The notes below the pieces were generated by a model that made no database searches, was not told the DNA's origin, and saw only the letters and a list, made by a program, of their open reading frames with translations. 64,000 nt of DNA. Source: a bacterium. GTDB taxonomy: Bacteria > Bacteroidota > Bacteroidia > Flavobacteriales_D > Crocinitomicaceae. Every line of letters starts with the position of its first letter. Within the stretch, counting starts at the first letter, position 1. Shown piece after piece: positions 18,938 through 27,780 of this stretch. The DNA lies in NCBI GenBank assembly GCA_024742305.1, contig JANSYQ010000003.1, positions 62,001 to 126,000 on the forward strand, written 5' to 3'. The translations under genes and the position numbers were made by a program.

Positions 18938-19318
18938 TTACTTCACATAATCCTGCTTATGAACCAACATATACGTGTCGTTGTCCATTTTTAGATAACC
19001 TTGTTCATAGCAGAAATAGTACACGCCTCCCTTTTTCGTCTCGTAGATGTTCGTGTAATAATGAAAGTTAAAACCTTCCTCGGCCAGCGTGATGCCACTT
19101 ACCGTTTTCTTACCATCCGGGTTCATTTGCGATAAAATCCGACGGTTCTTTCGCAAAATATTGTTAATTCGACGCATGTATTTCGTAGCGTCTTCGTTCA
19201 AGCGATTGTTGTGCGTATTGCGACAATAATCGGAGCAAAAACGCTTGTCCTTGCGCCCGTGCAAAGCATCTCCGCACTCGGCACACTTTCGTTCTTCCAT
19301 CCCTTTATTTACAGCCAT
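18938..19318 (-). CDS. Small zinc-ribbon protein of unknown function
   Basis: 126 residues from the ATG at 19318 (MAVNKGMEERKCAECG); ATGs at 19339 and 19300 are alternatives. The N-terminus has a four-cysteine ribbon, CAECGDALHGRKDKRFCSDY then C (CxxC...CxxxC), like short DUF2116-type or MYND-like zinc ribbons, followed by an Arg/Asn-rich helix and a C-terminal beta-rich stretch (YYFCYEQGYLKMDNDTYMLV). I do not recognise a functional family. It is a single gene, convergent with the phosphatase and divergent from moxR. Confidence 0.7.
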   Translation of the reverse strand: MAVNKGMEERKCAECGDALHGRKDKRFCSDYCRNTHNNRLNEDATKYMRRINNILRKNRRILSQMNPDGKKTVSGITLAEEGFNFHYYTNIYETKKGGVYYFCYEQGYLKMDNDTYMLVHKQDYVK

Positions 19319-19370
19319 TTCCAATAACAATGTTAACATTAATTAACAGCAAAATCAAGTAGGCGGAAAC

Positions 19371-19378
19371 TATCTTTA
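19371..19378 (+). promoter_or_regulatory. Near-consensus -7 element of the moxR/bat operon
   Basis: TATCTTTA differs from TAnnTTTG only at the last base. It overlaps a possible ATG at 19378, which argues for the start at 19408. Confidence 0.35.
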
Positions 19379-19407
19379 TGAACTTTAATCGTTCGATACT
19401 TACATCT

Positions 19408-20430
19408 ATGACTGATAATACGCAAAACGACTTGAATCCTGCAGAAGCACTGCGCATCCTAAGCGAGCATATCGCCAAAGAAAAACCCGTGATTGGAATG
19501 CTGCGCGAAGAAGTAGGAAAAGTAATCGTTGGGCAAACTTACATGGTGGACCGACTATTAATCGCACTTCTTGCAGACGGACACGTTCTTTTGGAGGGCG
19601 TTCCCGGACTCGCAAAAACACTCGCGATTAAAACGCTCTCGGAGGCAATCAATGTAGAATTCAGTCGTGTACAGTTCACCCCAGACCTTCTTCCTGCCGA
19701 TGTAACAGGTACACTGATTTACAATCAAAAAAGTGAATCGTTTACTGTAAAGAAAGGTCCGATCTTCGCGAACTTCGTTTTGGCGGATGAGATCAACCGT
19801 GCACCAGCCAAAGTACAAAGTGCCTTGTTGGAAGCCATGCAGGAAAGACAAATTACCATCGGCGATGAAACGTATCCGCTGCCAAAGCCTTTCCTTGTTT
19901 TGGCAACACAAAACCCGATCGAACAAGAAGGAACATATCCGCTACCCGAAGCACAAGTCGACCGATTTATGTTGAAGGTAAATTTAGGATATCCAACACG
20001 AGAAGAAGAACGTCAAATTATTCGCGTCAACGTTCAAAAAGAAGGATTACCGCCTGTCAAGAATGTAATTTCCGTTGCGGATATTGAACGCTGTCGTGAT
20101 TTCGTGAAGCAAATTTACATTGACGAGAAAATAGAACATTACATCGTTGACTTGGTGTACGCGAGTCGACAACCAGAAGACTACGGACTTGGGAATCTAG
20201 CCCCACTTATTGGATTCGGATGTTCCCCACGTGCAAGTATCAATTTAGCATTGGCCGCCAAAGCCTACGCTTTTCTGCAAGGACGTGCTTTTGTCATTCC
20301 GGAAGATGTCCGTGCCATTGCACAAGACGTTATGGGGCATCGTATTGGATTAACGTACGAAGCAGAAGCCGAAAATATGTCCTCCGGAGACATCGTAAAC
20401 AAAATCATCAACAAAGTTGAAGTACCTTGA
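19408..20430 (+). CDS. MoxR-family AAA+ ATPase
   Basis: 340 residues from the ATG at 19408 (MTDNTQNDLNPAEALRILSE); an ATG at 19378 adds ten residues but overlaps the putative promoter. Walker A is GVPGLAKT, Walker B is LADEINRAPAKVQSALLEAMQE, sensor 1 is LATQNPIEQEGTYPLPEAQ with the arginine-finger region VDRFMLK, and the lid contains GCSPRASINLALAAKA. MoxR ATPases are chaperone-like partners of VWA proteins. It begins the eight-gene DUF58/bat operon that ends at 27657. Confidence 0.93.
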   Translation: MTDNTQNDLNPAEALRILSEHIAKEKPVIGMLREEVGKVIVGQTYMVDRLLIALLADGHVLLEGVPGLAKTLAIKTLSEAINVEFSRVQFTPDLLPADVTGTLIYNQKSESFTVKKGPIFANFVLADEINRAPAKVQSALLEAMQERQITIGDETYPLPKPFLVLATQNPIEQEGTYPLPEAQVDRFMLKVNLGYPTREEERQIIRVNVQKEGLPPVKNVISVADIERCRDFVKQIYIDEKIEHYIVDLVYASRQPEDYGLGNLAPLIGFGCSPRASINLALAAKAYAFLQGRAFVIPEDVRAIAQDVMGHRIGLTYEAEAENMSSGDIVNKIINKVEVP

Positions 20431-20446
20431 TCAGTGATCAACCAAC

Positions 20447-21313
20447 ATGGAAACCTCAGAGCTTCTAAAAAAAATACGCCGCTTGGAAATCAAGGCCAAA
20501 GGCCTGACCAAGCACATCTTTTCGGGAGAGTATCACTCTGCCTTTAAAGGAAGAGGTATGGCGTTTAGCGAAGTGAGAGATTACCATTTTGGTGACGAAG
20601 TTCGCACCATTGACTGGAACGTTACCGCACGTTTCAACGATCCTTACGTAAAAGTCTTTGATGAAGAACGAGAACTTACGGTGATGCTCATCATTGATGT
20701 CTCAGGATCAGAAAATTTTGGATCAGGCGAGAAAACAAAAAAAGAATTGGCACTTGAACTGGCTGCCGTTTTATCTTTCTCGGCTCTCAGTAACAATGAT
20801 AAAGTAGGCGCCATTTTCGTGTCGGACAAGGTGGAAAAGTACATCGCCGCAGACAAAGGGAAGAAACACGCCTTGATGATTTTACGCGAACTCATTGAAT
20901 TGGAGCCCACCAGTCAAGGAACCGATATTGAAGAAGCTCTCAAATTTTTCCGCAGAACGCAGAAGAAGCGTAGCATCGCCTTTGTAATTAGCGACTTTAT
21001 TGATGAAAACAATTTTATCGAAGGATTAAAGGTAGCCCGCAAAAAACACGACATGGTCGCCATCCGATTGGTAGATGAAGCTGAGCGTGAATTACCTAAT
21101 ATCGGCTTGATTCAATTCTTCAACGCCGAAACAGGACAAACAACTTGGGTAAACTCGAAAAGTCCCGAGGCGCGAAAAATGCACCGTGAACTGTACGAAA
21201 AAGAAGAAGCGAAATTGCTTGATAACTTATTAAAGTCGGGAGTTGACTTCGTTTCCATTAGCACATCAGAGGACTTTATTAAACCGCTCATTAAACTCTT
21301 CAAAAACCGATAG
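20447..21313 (+). CDS. DUF58 domain protein
   Basis: 288 residues. The DUF58 core is clear: HSAFKGRGMAFSEVRDYHFGDEVRTIDWN (quoted in two parts: SAFKGRGMAFSEVR and DEVRTIDWNVTARFND), followed by a VWA-like fold with LIIDVSGSENFG and TSQGTDIEEAL, a MIDAS-type DxSxS and Thr. It is cytoplasmic or membrane-associated and partners MoxR in a wide range of bacteria. The gap to moxR is 16 bp and its stop overlaps the next gene's GTG by one base. Its biochemical role is unknown. Confidence 0.92.
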   Translation: METSELLKKIRRLEIKAKGLTKHIFSGEYHSAFKGRGMAFSEVRDYHFGDEVRTIDWNVTARFNDPYVKVFDEERELTVMLIIDVSGSENFGSGEKTKKELALELAAVLSFSALSNNDKVGAIFVSDKVEKYIAADKGKKHALMILRELIELEPTSQGTDIEEALKFFRRTQKKRSIAFVISDFIDENNFIEGLKVARKKHDMVAIRLVDEAERELPNIGLIQFFNAETGQTTWVNSKSPEARKMHRELYEKEEAKLLDNLLKSGVDFVSISTSEDFIKPLIKLFKNR

Positions 21314-22266
21314 TGCAGTGGCTGCTCATCATATCGACCTTTTTTGTTTTCGGTAGCACCTTCGGACAACAGCTGGATGCCAAGATTTCAAAAACTAGCG
21401 CCAAAATTGGAGAGCCGCTTACCCTCAGGTACACACTCAAGACGGGCAGTAAAGACACCATTGTTTTCTACGAGAAATACGGTGAAATTCCAATGAGAGC
21501 ATACGGTGGTGGACAACTGTCGAATAATGGTTTTGCAGCAGAAATACTCACCAATTTTAGTGATTCCTCTTACAAAATTCGTGGAGGAAAAGAATGGCTA
21601 GGCGAGTACGAAGTTATGATTTGGGACAGCGGAACTTTCATCATTCCAGGGCCTAAAATCGTTATCAATGACTCTACTTTTTTCTTTGACGATATCCGCG
21701 TATACGTAGACTTCTCTGCCAAGAAAAGTGGTGTGGACCTTTACGACATTCGCGAAAACTACGCAAAACTCCCAGAAGAGGAAAGCGCCTTCATTGGTTG
21801 GGTGAAAAGAAACTGGTGGATTGTAGCCATTGTAATTGCCGCGGCCATTGGCTTGCTTTGGTTCATTAATAAACGAAAACCAAAAGAACCGATCAGGATC
21901 ACCAAGGCCATGTCGCTCAAGGAAAGAACGCTTGCAGCTATCGACGCGCTGGAAAACGAACGCTTGTGGGAACAAGATAAATTGAAGGAACATTTTATAG
22001 AGTTGTCCTACATCATGCGCTCTTATTTGACGGCTCGCTACGACATCGCGCTGCTTGAAAAAACAACGTTCCAAACGAAGCAACTTTTGCTTCAGAAAGG
22101 ACTTAACGACGACACGGTAGATACCATCGTTCGCATTCTTTCCCATTCAGACATGGTGAAGTTTGCCCGATCCATGCCAGATGAAATTGCCATTTTAAAA
22201 ATATCGACGCTAGCAAGACAAATTGTTGCAGAAACAAGTCCGCTAGAATTTGACAACTATGAGTAA
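21313..22266 (+). CDS. BatD-like/DUF4381-type membrane protein of the bat operon
   Basis: 317 residues beginning at a GTG that shares a base with the DUF58 stop (TAGTG). The signal peptide ends near FGSTFGQQ; a beta-rich periplasmic domain (LDAKISKTSAKIGEPLTLRY) resembles the first domain of BatD. A single membrane helix (WWIVAIVIAAAIGLLWFI) is near residue 170 and a helical cytoplasmic domain follows. This extra small BatD-like protein commonly sits between DUF58 and BatA in Bacteroidota. Function is unknown beyond the operon context. Confidence 0.82.
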   Translation: MQWLLIISTFFVFGSTFGQQLDAKISKTSAKIGEPLTLRYTLKTGSKDTIVFYEKYGEIPMRAYGGGQLSNNGFAAEILTNFSDSSYKIRGGKEWLGEYEVMIWDSGTFIIPGPKIVINDSTFFFDDIRVYVDFSAKKSGVDLYDIRENYAKLPEEESAFIGWVKRNWWIVAIVIAAAIGLLWFINKRKPKEPIRITKAMSLKERTLAAIDALENERLWEQDKLKEHFIELSYIMRSYLTARYDIALLEKTTFQTKQLLLQKGLNDDTVDTIVRILSHSDMVKFARSMPDEIAILKISTLARQIVAETSPLEFDNYE

Positions 22267-23296
22267 CTATTGGAATTTACGTTTTTGGGAATACGAATTC
22301 TTCGAACCACATTGGTTGTGGCTACTCATCTTGGTGCCAATCGTTTGGATTGTTTTGTTCAAGCGCGAGCGACAGCGAAAAGGAGACATCAAGTTTTCAG
22401 GAGGCATTGAGCACCAAAAGAAACTAGGAACCAATTGGGTCGCCCGACTTAGAGAGGGGTTGATTATTCTTTCCGGACTGGCTCTAGCCGCCCTCATTCT
22501 AGCATTGGCAAAACCCTACCATTGGGAATTGCATGACGATTCGGATAGAGACTTCAAATACGGAATCGATATCGTTATCGCAATGGATGTCTCCGGCTCC
22601 ATGCTCGCAGAAGACTTTGATCCGAACAGACTCGAAGCCTCAAAAAGAGTAGCAAAAGAATTTATTGATGGCAGAAAAGGAGATCGAATTGGATTGGTCG
22701 CCTACGCCGGAGAAGCTTACACAGCTTGTCCTCCAACCTTGGATTACGAAGTGCTCAAAAAGCAAATCACTCGAATGAACGGCGATCGCATCATGGGAGG
22801 AACTTCAATCGGACTGGGATTGGGAACCGCCGTTACGCGCTTGCGGAAAGATAGCACGCAAACGGGGTCAAAGGTGATTATCCTCCTCACTGACGGTGTA
22901 GACGGAGGCGTTGAACTCGACCCAATGATGGCCGCAGAATTGGCAAAAAGTCAAGACATTCGAGTGTACACCATTGGAGTAGGAAGTACGGGAACCGCCA
23001 AAGCTCCTGTGAAATCTCCCTTTGGACCGTATTACGCGTCGATGGAAATTGAAATTGATGAGGACCTCTTAAAACGCATCGCAAAAGTTACCGACGGAAG
23101 GTATTTCCGAGCAAAAGACGAAGACGGACTAAAGAAAATCTACGAAGAAATCGACAAACTCGAAAAGAAACGTATCGTAGACGAGCAGTACAAATCAGAA
23201 CCACCTCCAACGCCGCAATCCTTCGTGAATGTTGCGCTGTTCTTTGCTGCATTGGTATGGTGTTTACAATTCTTCCTATTCAAATCGCATGACTGA
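22259..23296 (+). CDS. batA: Aerotolerance protein BatA (VWA domain)
   Basis: 345 residues from the ATG at 22259, overlapping the previous gene by 8 bp; a TTG nine bases earlier is rejected. Two N-terminal helices (WLWLLILVPIVWIVLF; LIILSGLALAALILAL) precede a VWA domain with the MIDAS residues in VIAMDVSGSMLAEDFDPNR, GGTSIGLGLG and LLTDGVDGG, and a C-terminal helix closes the protein. It belongs to the Bacteroides aerotolerance set, thought to act in the periplasm or inner membrane in stress tolerance. It overlaps batB by 8 bp. Confidence 0.92.
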   Translation: MSNYWNLRFWEYEFFEPHWLWLLILVPIVWIVLFKRERQRKGDIKFSGGIEHQKKLGTNWVARLREGLIILSGLALAALILALAKPYHWELHDDSDRDFKYGIDIVIAMDVSGSMLAEDFDPNRLEASKRVAKEFIDGRKGDRIGLVAYAGEAYTACPPTLDYEVLKKQITRMNGDRIMGGTSIGLGLGTAVTRLRKDSTQTGSKVIILLTDGVDGGVELDPMMAAELAKSQDIRVYTIGVGSTGTAKAPVKSPFGPYYASMEIEIDEDLLKRIAKVTDGRYFRAKDEDGLKKIYEEIDKLEKKRIVDEQYKSEPPPTPQSFVNVALFFAALVWCLQFFLFKSHD

Positions 23297-24452
23297 TCGC
23301 AAGTACACATATCGATTGAACCGCATGCTCTTGATCCTTCTGGCTTGGGAAGTAATCTTTTGGGGATTGTACTTTGTACTGATTATGGCATTGGGCTTTT
23401 TCGGAGATGGGAAAGGCGATGAAATTTTGTTGTACCGCCACCCGGAACGTTTCCTATGGATGCTCCTTATTGCTCCCATTGTGATCGCATTTACGCTCTT
23501 CGTCATCAAGCACAACAAACGAGCATTGGCCTTGAATAAGCGCGTTCGTGAGGCGTATATTCGACCGGTTTCGGAAGGTTACACGTTGTTCAAATGGATC
23601 ATGTTTCGAAATGTGATCGTGTTTATGATTATCGCCTTTGCGCAACCAGTATTTGGTAAAAGAAAATCAGAAGCGACGGTAGAAAATTTGGAGCTGGTGA
23701 TATGTCTCGATGTTTCCAACTCCATGAATACGAAGGACATTAGTGATGAAATGTCACGACTTGAAATCGCCAAACGTGCCATGATTGAGCTCGTGAACAA
23801 CCTGCACGGCGAACGTATTGGAATTTGTCTTTTTGCCAATGATGCACTCGTTCAGTTGCCTGTAACCCGCGATTATGGGGCAGCAAAGCTATTCATCAAA
23901 GAAATAGAAACGGATCTCGTTGGAAGTCAGGGAACAAACATTAAATCAGCACTGGAAGTCTCCCGAAAAATGTTCTCAAAAGACCGAACAGCCAAGGGAA
24001 TCATCATGGTCACGGATGGGGAAAATCACGAATCCAACCCGAACGATGTTCTAAAGAAAATTCGCGAATCCAAAATTCAACTGTGTGTTTTAGGAATCGG
24101 TACAGAAAAAGGTGGATTGGTCCCTGTAAACCCAAGACGTCCCGACTTAGGCTATAAAAAGACGGCAACGGGAAAAACGGTTCGCTCCAAGGTAAATCCA
24201 AAAATGATCGAATCCATTGCCTCAAAAGCGGGAGGAAAGGCTTCTTTGAGTGCCGATGAATTTCCGGATCTTTCAGCTTTATTAACACAAATAACCCGGA
24301 TGAAACGGACGAAAATAGATAATTTTGATTTTGATATTCGCACGGAACGTTACCAAATTCCATTGGTATTTGCACTGATTTCGTGGCTGATATATTTGTT
24401 GTGGTCAGAAAAACTTTCTGCCCGCTTGAACAAAAGGTTGGAGTCGAAATGA
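23289..24452 (+). CDS. batB: Aerotolerance protein BatB (VWA domain)
   Basis: 387 residues from the ATG at 23289, which overlaps the batA stop. It has the same layout as BatA: N-terminal helices (LLILLAWEVIFWGLYFVLIM, FLWMLLIAPIVIAFTLFVI), a third near residue 115, then a VWA domain with the MIDAS set VICLDVSNSMNTKDI, GSQGTNIKSAL and MVTDGENHES, and a terminal helix (ALISWLIYLLW). BatA and BatB are paralogues and probably pair. The next gene, batC, overlaps by 4 bp. Confidence 0.92.
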   Translation: MTDRKYTYRLNRMLLILLAWEVIFWGLYFVLIMALGFFGDGKGDEILLYRHPERFLWMLLIAPIVIAFTLFVIKHNKRALALNKRVREAYIRPVSEGYTLFKWIMFRNVIVFMIIAFAQPVFGKRKSEATVENLELVICLDVSNSMNTKDISDEMSRLEIAKRAMIELVNNLHGERIGICLFANDALVQLPVTRDYGAAKLFIKEIETDLVGSQGTNIKSALEVSRKMFSKDRTAKGIIMVTDGENHESNPNDVLKKIRESKIQLCVLGIGTEKGGLVPVNPRRPDLGYKKTATGKTVRSKVNPKMIESIASKAGGKASLSADEFPDLSALLTQITRMKRTKIDNFDFDIRTERYQIPLVFALISWLIYLLWSEKLSARLNKRLESK

Positions 24453-25222
24453 AAACGATAGCTGTATTTGTAGTACTCTTTGTTGTCTCGAATGTTTCTG
24501 CACAAGATTGGCGGGATACATTAAAGTTGGCTCGTACTGCTTATGAAGCGAAAGATTACGACAAAGCACTCGGATATTACGAAAGAGCCCAAAGCACCGC
24601 CCCTGATGGTGTTGATCTTTCTGATGAAATGGGACAATCTGCCTACAAAGCAAAGCGCTACGATGTTGCCGAGAAAATCTATCAGCAAAATCATGCGAAC
24701 AAATCCTCTTCGAAATCACAAGCCGATAACTTTCACAATCTAGGGAATTCACGCATGCGTCAAGAAAACTACAAAGGTGCGGTGGAAGCCTACAAAGATG
24801 CCTTGCGTAGAAATCCAAAGGATGAAAAAACGCGTTACAACCTCTCGGAGGCCATGCGCAAGATGAAAAAGCAGGAGCAAGAACAACAGCAGAATCAGAA
24901 TCAAAACCAACAACAAAATCAAAACGGCAATAGCGGCAACCAAAATCAGCAGCAGAGTCAGAACGGAAATCAACAGCAGCAAGGAAACAATTCGCAGCAG
25001 AGCCAAAACGGAAATCAACCGCAAGGACAACAAAATCAGCGGCAAAACAAAGGACAAGGGGGCGGCAACCCTTCGCAACGAAAAGATAGCAAAGGACAAT
25101 TGTCCAACAAAACGGCCGAACGCATGCTCGATGATTTAATGAAACGAGAAGCCGAAACTCAACGCCGTATGACAGGAGGAAGAGCCGGAAGATCACGTTC
25201 AAAATCAGGAAAGGACTGGTAA
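24449..25222 (+). CDS. batC: BatC: TPR protein with a Gln/Asn-rich tail
   Basis: 257 residues from the ATG at 24449 (ATGA overlap with batB). A signal peptide ends VSNVSAQ. Three TPR-like motifs occupy about residues 25-135 (AYEAKDYDKALGYYERAQ, NFHNLGNSRMRQENYKGAVE). Residues about 145-220 are low complexity, nearly all Q, N, S and G, coded by repeated CAR/AAY codons at about 24880-25065. A basic C-terminus follows. BatC proteins often have such a spacer. It likely scaffolds other Bat proteins in the periplasm. Confidence 0.88.
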   Translation: MKTIAVFVVLFVVSNVSAQDWRDTLKLARTAYEAKDYDKALGYYERAQSTAPDGVDLSDEMGQSAYKAKRYDVAEKIYQQNHANKSSSKSQADNFHNLGNSRMRQENYKGAVEAYKDALRRNPKDEKTRYNLSEAMRKMKKQEQEQQQNQNQNQQQNQNGNSGNQNQQQSQNGNQQQQGNNSQQSQNGNQPQGQQNQRQNKGQGGGNPSQRKDSKGQLSNKTAERMLDDLMKREAETQRRMTGGRAGRSRSKSGKDW

Positions 25223-25225
25223 ACC

Positions 25226-26929
25226 ATGCGATTTCTATTTCTCATAGCAACCCTCAGTTCCACGTGCTCGCTTCTTGCGCAGAACAGCGTGAACCTGACA
25301 ATCAACCCCGGGACAGCCGAGGTAGGGGAAACATTTGAAATTACCGTCACCTCAACCAAATCCGGAAACGTTGATTTTGGAGAACTACCTGACGCCTTTG
25401 TACAAGACTACGCTATCCAGCAAGGAACATCTCAGTACCAAGCACCCAACGGCAAAATGACCGTTCAGCATTATTACACCATTTCTGGAATTATCAAAAA
25501 GCCCGGAAACTACACTTTTGGACCCGTTACTGTGACATCAGGTAATAAGACCTACACCTCCAACAAGGTGATGATCAACATTAGTAAGAAAGTGAAAATG
25601 CAGGGCGGACACCTATCCAGTCGGCAACTTCGCGATCCTGCTTTCGGTCTCATCGAGGTAAACAAAACTACGTTGTACGAAGGCGAGCCGTTACTTGTTC
25701 GAGCAAAAATTTACGCTCGCTACAAACCGACACACATTAACAATTACCAGCCCTACGACATGAACGGTGCATTGATTAAGCACTCGGTAGGTAATAACAG
25801 TCAGCTGAAAACAGTTGTTGAACAATTTCATGGAGAAAACTTGTACGCCATCGATTACGATAAAAACGTACTTTTTCCCTCAACGGTAGGAAAGATTAAA
25901 ATTGAACCCTACAAACTGAGTCTGCACCAAGGCTATCAAAATTTCCCGGTGGAATCAAGCACCATGACCGTCAACATTCTGCCCTTACCTGCCAATCCGC
26001 CCAATGATTTCATCGGTGCTGTTGGTTCCTTTGACGTTAACAGAACGCTTAGTGAAACAGAGTTTGATCAGGGAGATGTAATCACAATGACTGTAGAGGT
26101 ATCCGGTATCGGAAACTTACACAACATTACCGCACCACAACTCAATTTACCCAAAGGGTTCTCACAATATGGAGACCCAAAAATCACGGAAGAATTCAGT
26201 ATTGGAGTCCGTGGTTCAGAAGGGAAAATAACCTATGAGTACAACATCGAAGTAGTTGCTTCGGGGCAAACGACTTTACCGCCTACGAGCATAACATATT
26301 TTGATCCGAATACTGGAAGTTACGTCACTACGGAGTCTACAGAAGATAGTTTAGATATCAAGCCAGTTGATGGAGTAATTGTAGAAAATTCAGATGACAA
26401 TTCAGATAAGCGGACGAATGAGCTCGTCGTTCAGGAATTCAATCCAAGAGAGAACGGCGGCAGCGTTGCACCGGGGAGCATTTTCGGAACAACCTTATTT
26501 TGGGGTAGCGTTTCCATCCCTTTAACTTCCGCATTTTTGTTCCTTCTTTTTGTGAAATCACGAAAAACCAGTGAGGAGCGCAAAGAGGAAAAACTACGCA
26601 AACATGCGCAATCCTCTGCCCTGTCGGCAAAAATACAAGCCGTTCACATCGCAGCTCAGTCAAATGATACCGCAGCCTTTTACGATGCCGTGGATAAATT
26701 ACTAAGATCCGCTTATGGTGTTGCTTTAAACAAGCAGGATGAAATTGCCAGCAAGCAAGAAATTATGGAGCATGCTGCGCAACTTGGCGGTAGTACGAAA
26801 GAGCATACAGCCACCTTGTTCTCCAACATTGAAGTCGCGAAATTTAGTTTCGGCTCCGATTCGATTAAGCATCAAGAAGATTTAAAATTATTGGAGAACG
26901 TATTATCTGCTTTGAAAGTCACCAAATGA
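25226..26929 (+). CDS. batD: BatD oxygen-tolerance protein
   Basis: 567 residues. A signal peptide (to about LLAQ) is followed by several beta-sandwich domains (VNLTINPGTAEVGETFEIT; GLIEVNKTTLYEGEPLLV; GDVITMTVEVSGIGNL), one membrane helix near residue 430 (TTLFWGSVSIPLTSAFLFLLF) and a cytoplasmic helical tail. This is the standard BatD layout of the Bacteroidota aerotolerance operon. It begins 3 bp after batC and overlaps batE by 4 bp. Confidence 0.92.
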   Translation: MRFLFLIATLSSTCSLLAQNSVNLTINPGTAEVGETFEITVTSTKSGNVDFGELPDAFVQDYAIQQGTSQYQAPNGKMTVQHYYTISGIIKKPGNYTFGPVTVTSGNKTYTSNKVMINISKKVKMQGGHLSSRQLRDPAFGLIEVNKTTLYEGEPLLVRAKIYARYKPTHINNYQPYDMNGALIKHSVGNNSQLKTVVEQFHGENLYAIDYDKNVLFPSTVGKIKIEPYKLSLHQGYQNFPVESSTMTVNILPLPANPPNDFIGAVGSFDVNRTLSETEFDQGDVITMTVEVSGIGNLHNITAPQLNLPKGFSQYGDPKITEEFSIGVRGSEGKITYEYNIEVVASGQTTLPPTSITYFDPNTGSYVTTESTEDSLDIKPVDGVIVENSDDNSDKRTNELVVQEFNPRENGGSVAPGSIFGTTLFWGSVSIPLTSAFLFLLFVKSRKTSEERKEEKLRKHAQSSALSAKIQAVHIAAQSNDTAAFYDAVDKLLRSAYGVALNKQDEIASKQEIMEHAAQLGGSTKEHTATLFSNIEVAKFSFGSDSIKHQEDLKLLENVLSALKVTK

Positions 26930-27657
26930 AGTTGATCATAGTTGTCATAGCATTTTTTGGGCTTCAAATGGCTGCAGTGGCAGGAGACGAACTCAACCGT
27001 TTTGAGCGCGCCGAACAAGCGCACATGGAGAAACGTTTCAACGAAGCTATTACTCTACTGGAAAAAGAAGCGAAGGCACAACCCTACAATCCATCTGTCT
27101 TTTTCAATTTAGGACTCGCATATAAAGCAGATAAAAACTACCCCAAAGCGATTTGGGCATTCGAAAAAACTTTGAAGATCCAACCCAAAGACTCTGAAGC
27201 TATTCAATTGATAGAGGCATGTTACGCTGAAATGGATAGTAATCAAACCTGGGAAGATGAAACAGGTACTTTTCAGCGTGCACTCATCGCCATGGGTTCC
27301 GATTTTTGGTCAGTGCTTGCCATCGTTTTCTCATTACTCGGAGGAATTTGCATCATACTCGCAAAACGCACGCAGGTAAACACCAAACGAAAGTGGTACG
27401 TTGGAACAACCGTTTTTTCAGTAATAACACTTTTTATTTGTATCGCCAATGCATCCAGTTCTTACCAATACGAACACAGTGACCGTTCGGCAATTGTCTT
27501 AAACGAAGTAGAATTCGGTGATAACAACGTCTCTGCCGAGAAACAACTGAAAGCAGGATCCAAAGTCACAGTAGAGAAATGGCACAAAGACGGAAGTGCA
27601 TCTATTTCACTATCCGGAAAAACCGTCAAAGTGAAAAAAGGGTTGGCCAAAATCTAA
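26926..27657 (+). CDS. batE: BatE: TPR and SH3-like protein
   Basis: 243 residues. A signal peptide (MKLIIVVIAFFGLQMAAVAG) precedes two TPR motifs at about 25-105 (ERAEQAHMEKRFNEAITLLE; FFNLGLAYKADKNYPKAIWA), two membrane helices (VLAIVFSLLGGICIILA; WYVGTTVFSVITLFICI) and a C-terminal SH3-like beta domain (SKVTVEKWHKDGSASISL). It is last in the bat operon; a tandem repeat and the rlmN promoter follow. Confidence 0.88.
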   Translation: MKLIIVVIAFFGLQMAAVAGDELNRFERAEQAHMEKRFNEAITLLEKEAKAQPYNPSVFFNLGLAYKADKNYPKAIWAFEKTLKIQPKDSEAIQLIEACYAEMDSNQTWEDETGTFQRALIAMGSDFWSVLAIVFSLLGGICIILAKRTQVNTKRKWYVGTTVFSVITLFICIANASSSYQYEHSDRSAIVLNEVEFGDNNVSAEKQLKAGSKVTVEKWHKDGSASISLSGKTVKVKKGLAKI

Positions 27658-27688
27658 GTCAATAACCGACAAGTGCCCACTGCGCCCA

Positions 27689-27757
27689 ATTCCTTATTCC
27701 TTATTCCTTATTCCTTATTCAAAATTCATAACTCATAATTCCTAATTCATAATTCCC
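27689..27757. repeat. Short tandem repeat upstream of rlmN
   Basis: A 7-base unit ATTCCTT is repeated about 4.6 times at 27689-27720. A degenerate run of AATTCATAA-like words continues to 27757, immediately before the rlmN promoter. It could alter promoter spacing by slippage, or be neutral. Confidence 0.7.
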
Positions 27758-27768
27758 ATCCTATTCCC

Positions 27769-27776
27769 TACCTTTG
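27769..27776 (+). promoter_or_regulatory. TAnnTTTG -7 element of rlmN, close to the start
   Basis: TACCTTTG ends 4 bases before the GTG at 27781, predicting a leaderless transcript. Confidence 0.5.
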
Positions 27777-27780
27777 CAAA

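Noticed and set aside
21598-22146. 182-residue minus-strand ORF in the bat operon
   Set aside because: Antisense shadow of the BatD-like gene; no promoter, signal or domain.
24405-25202. 265-residue minus-strand ORF opposite batC
   Set aside because: It mirrors the low-complexity Gln/Asn codons of batC. It has no family features and lies entirely inside a solid gene.
27689-27757. Possible CRISPR-like array
   Set aside because: The repeats are 7 bases with no spacers; this is a simple tandem repeat.
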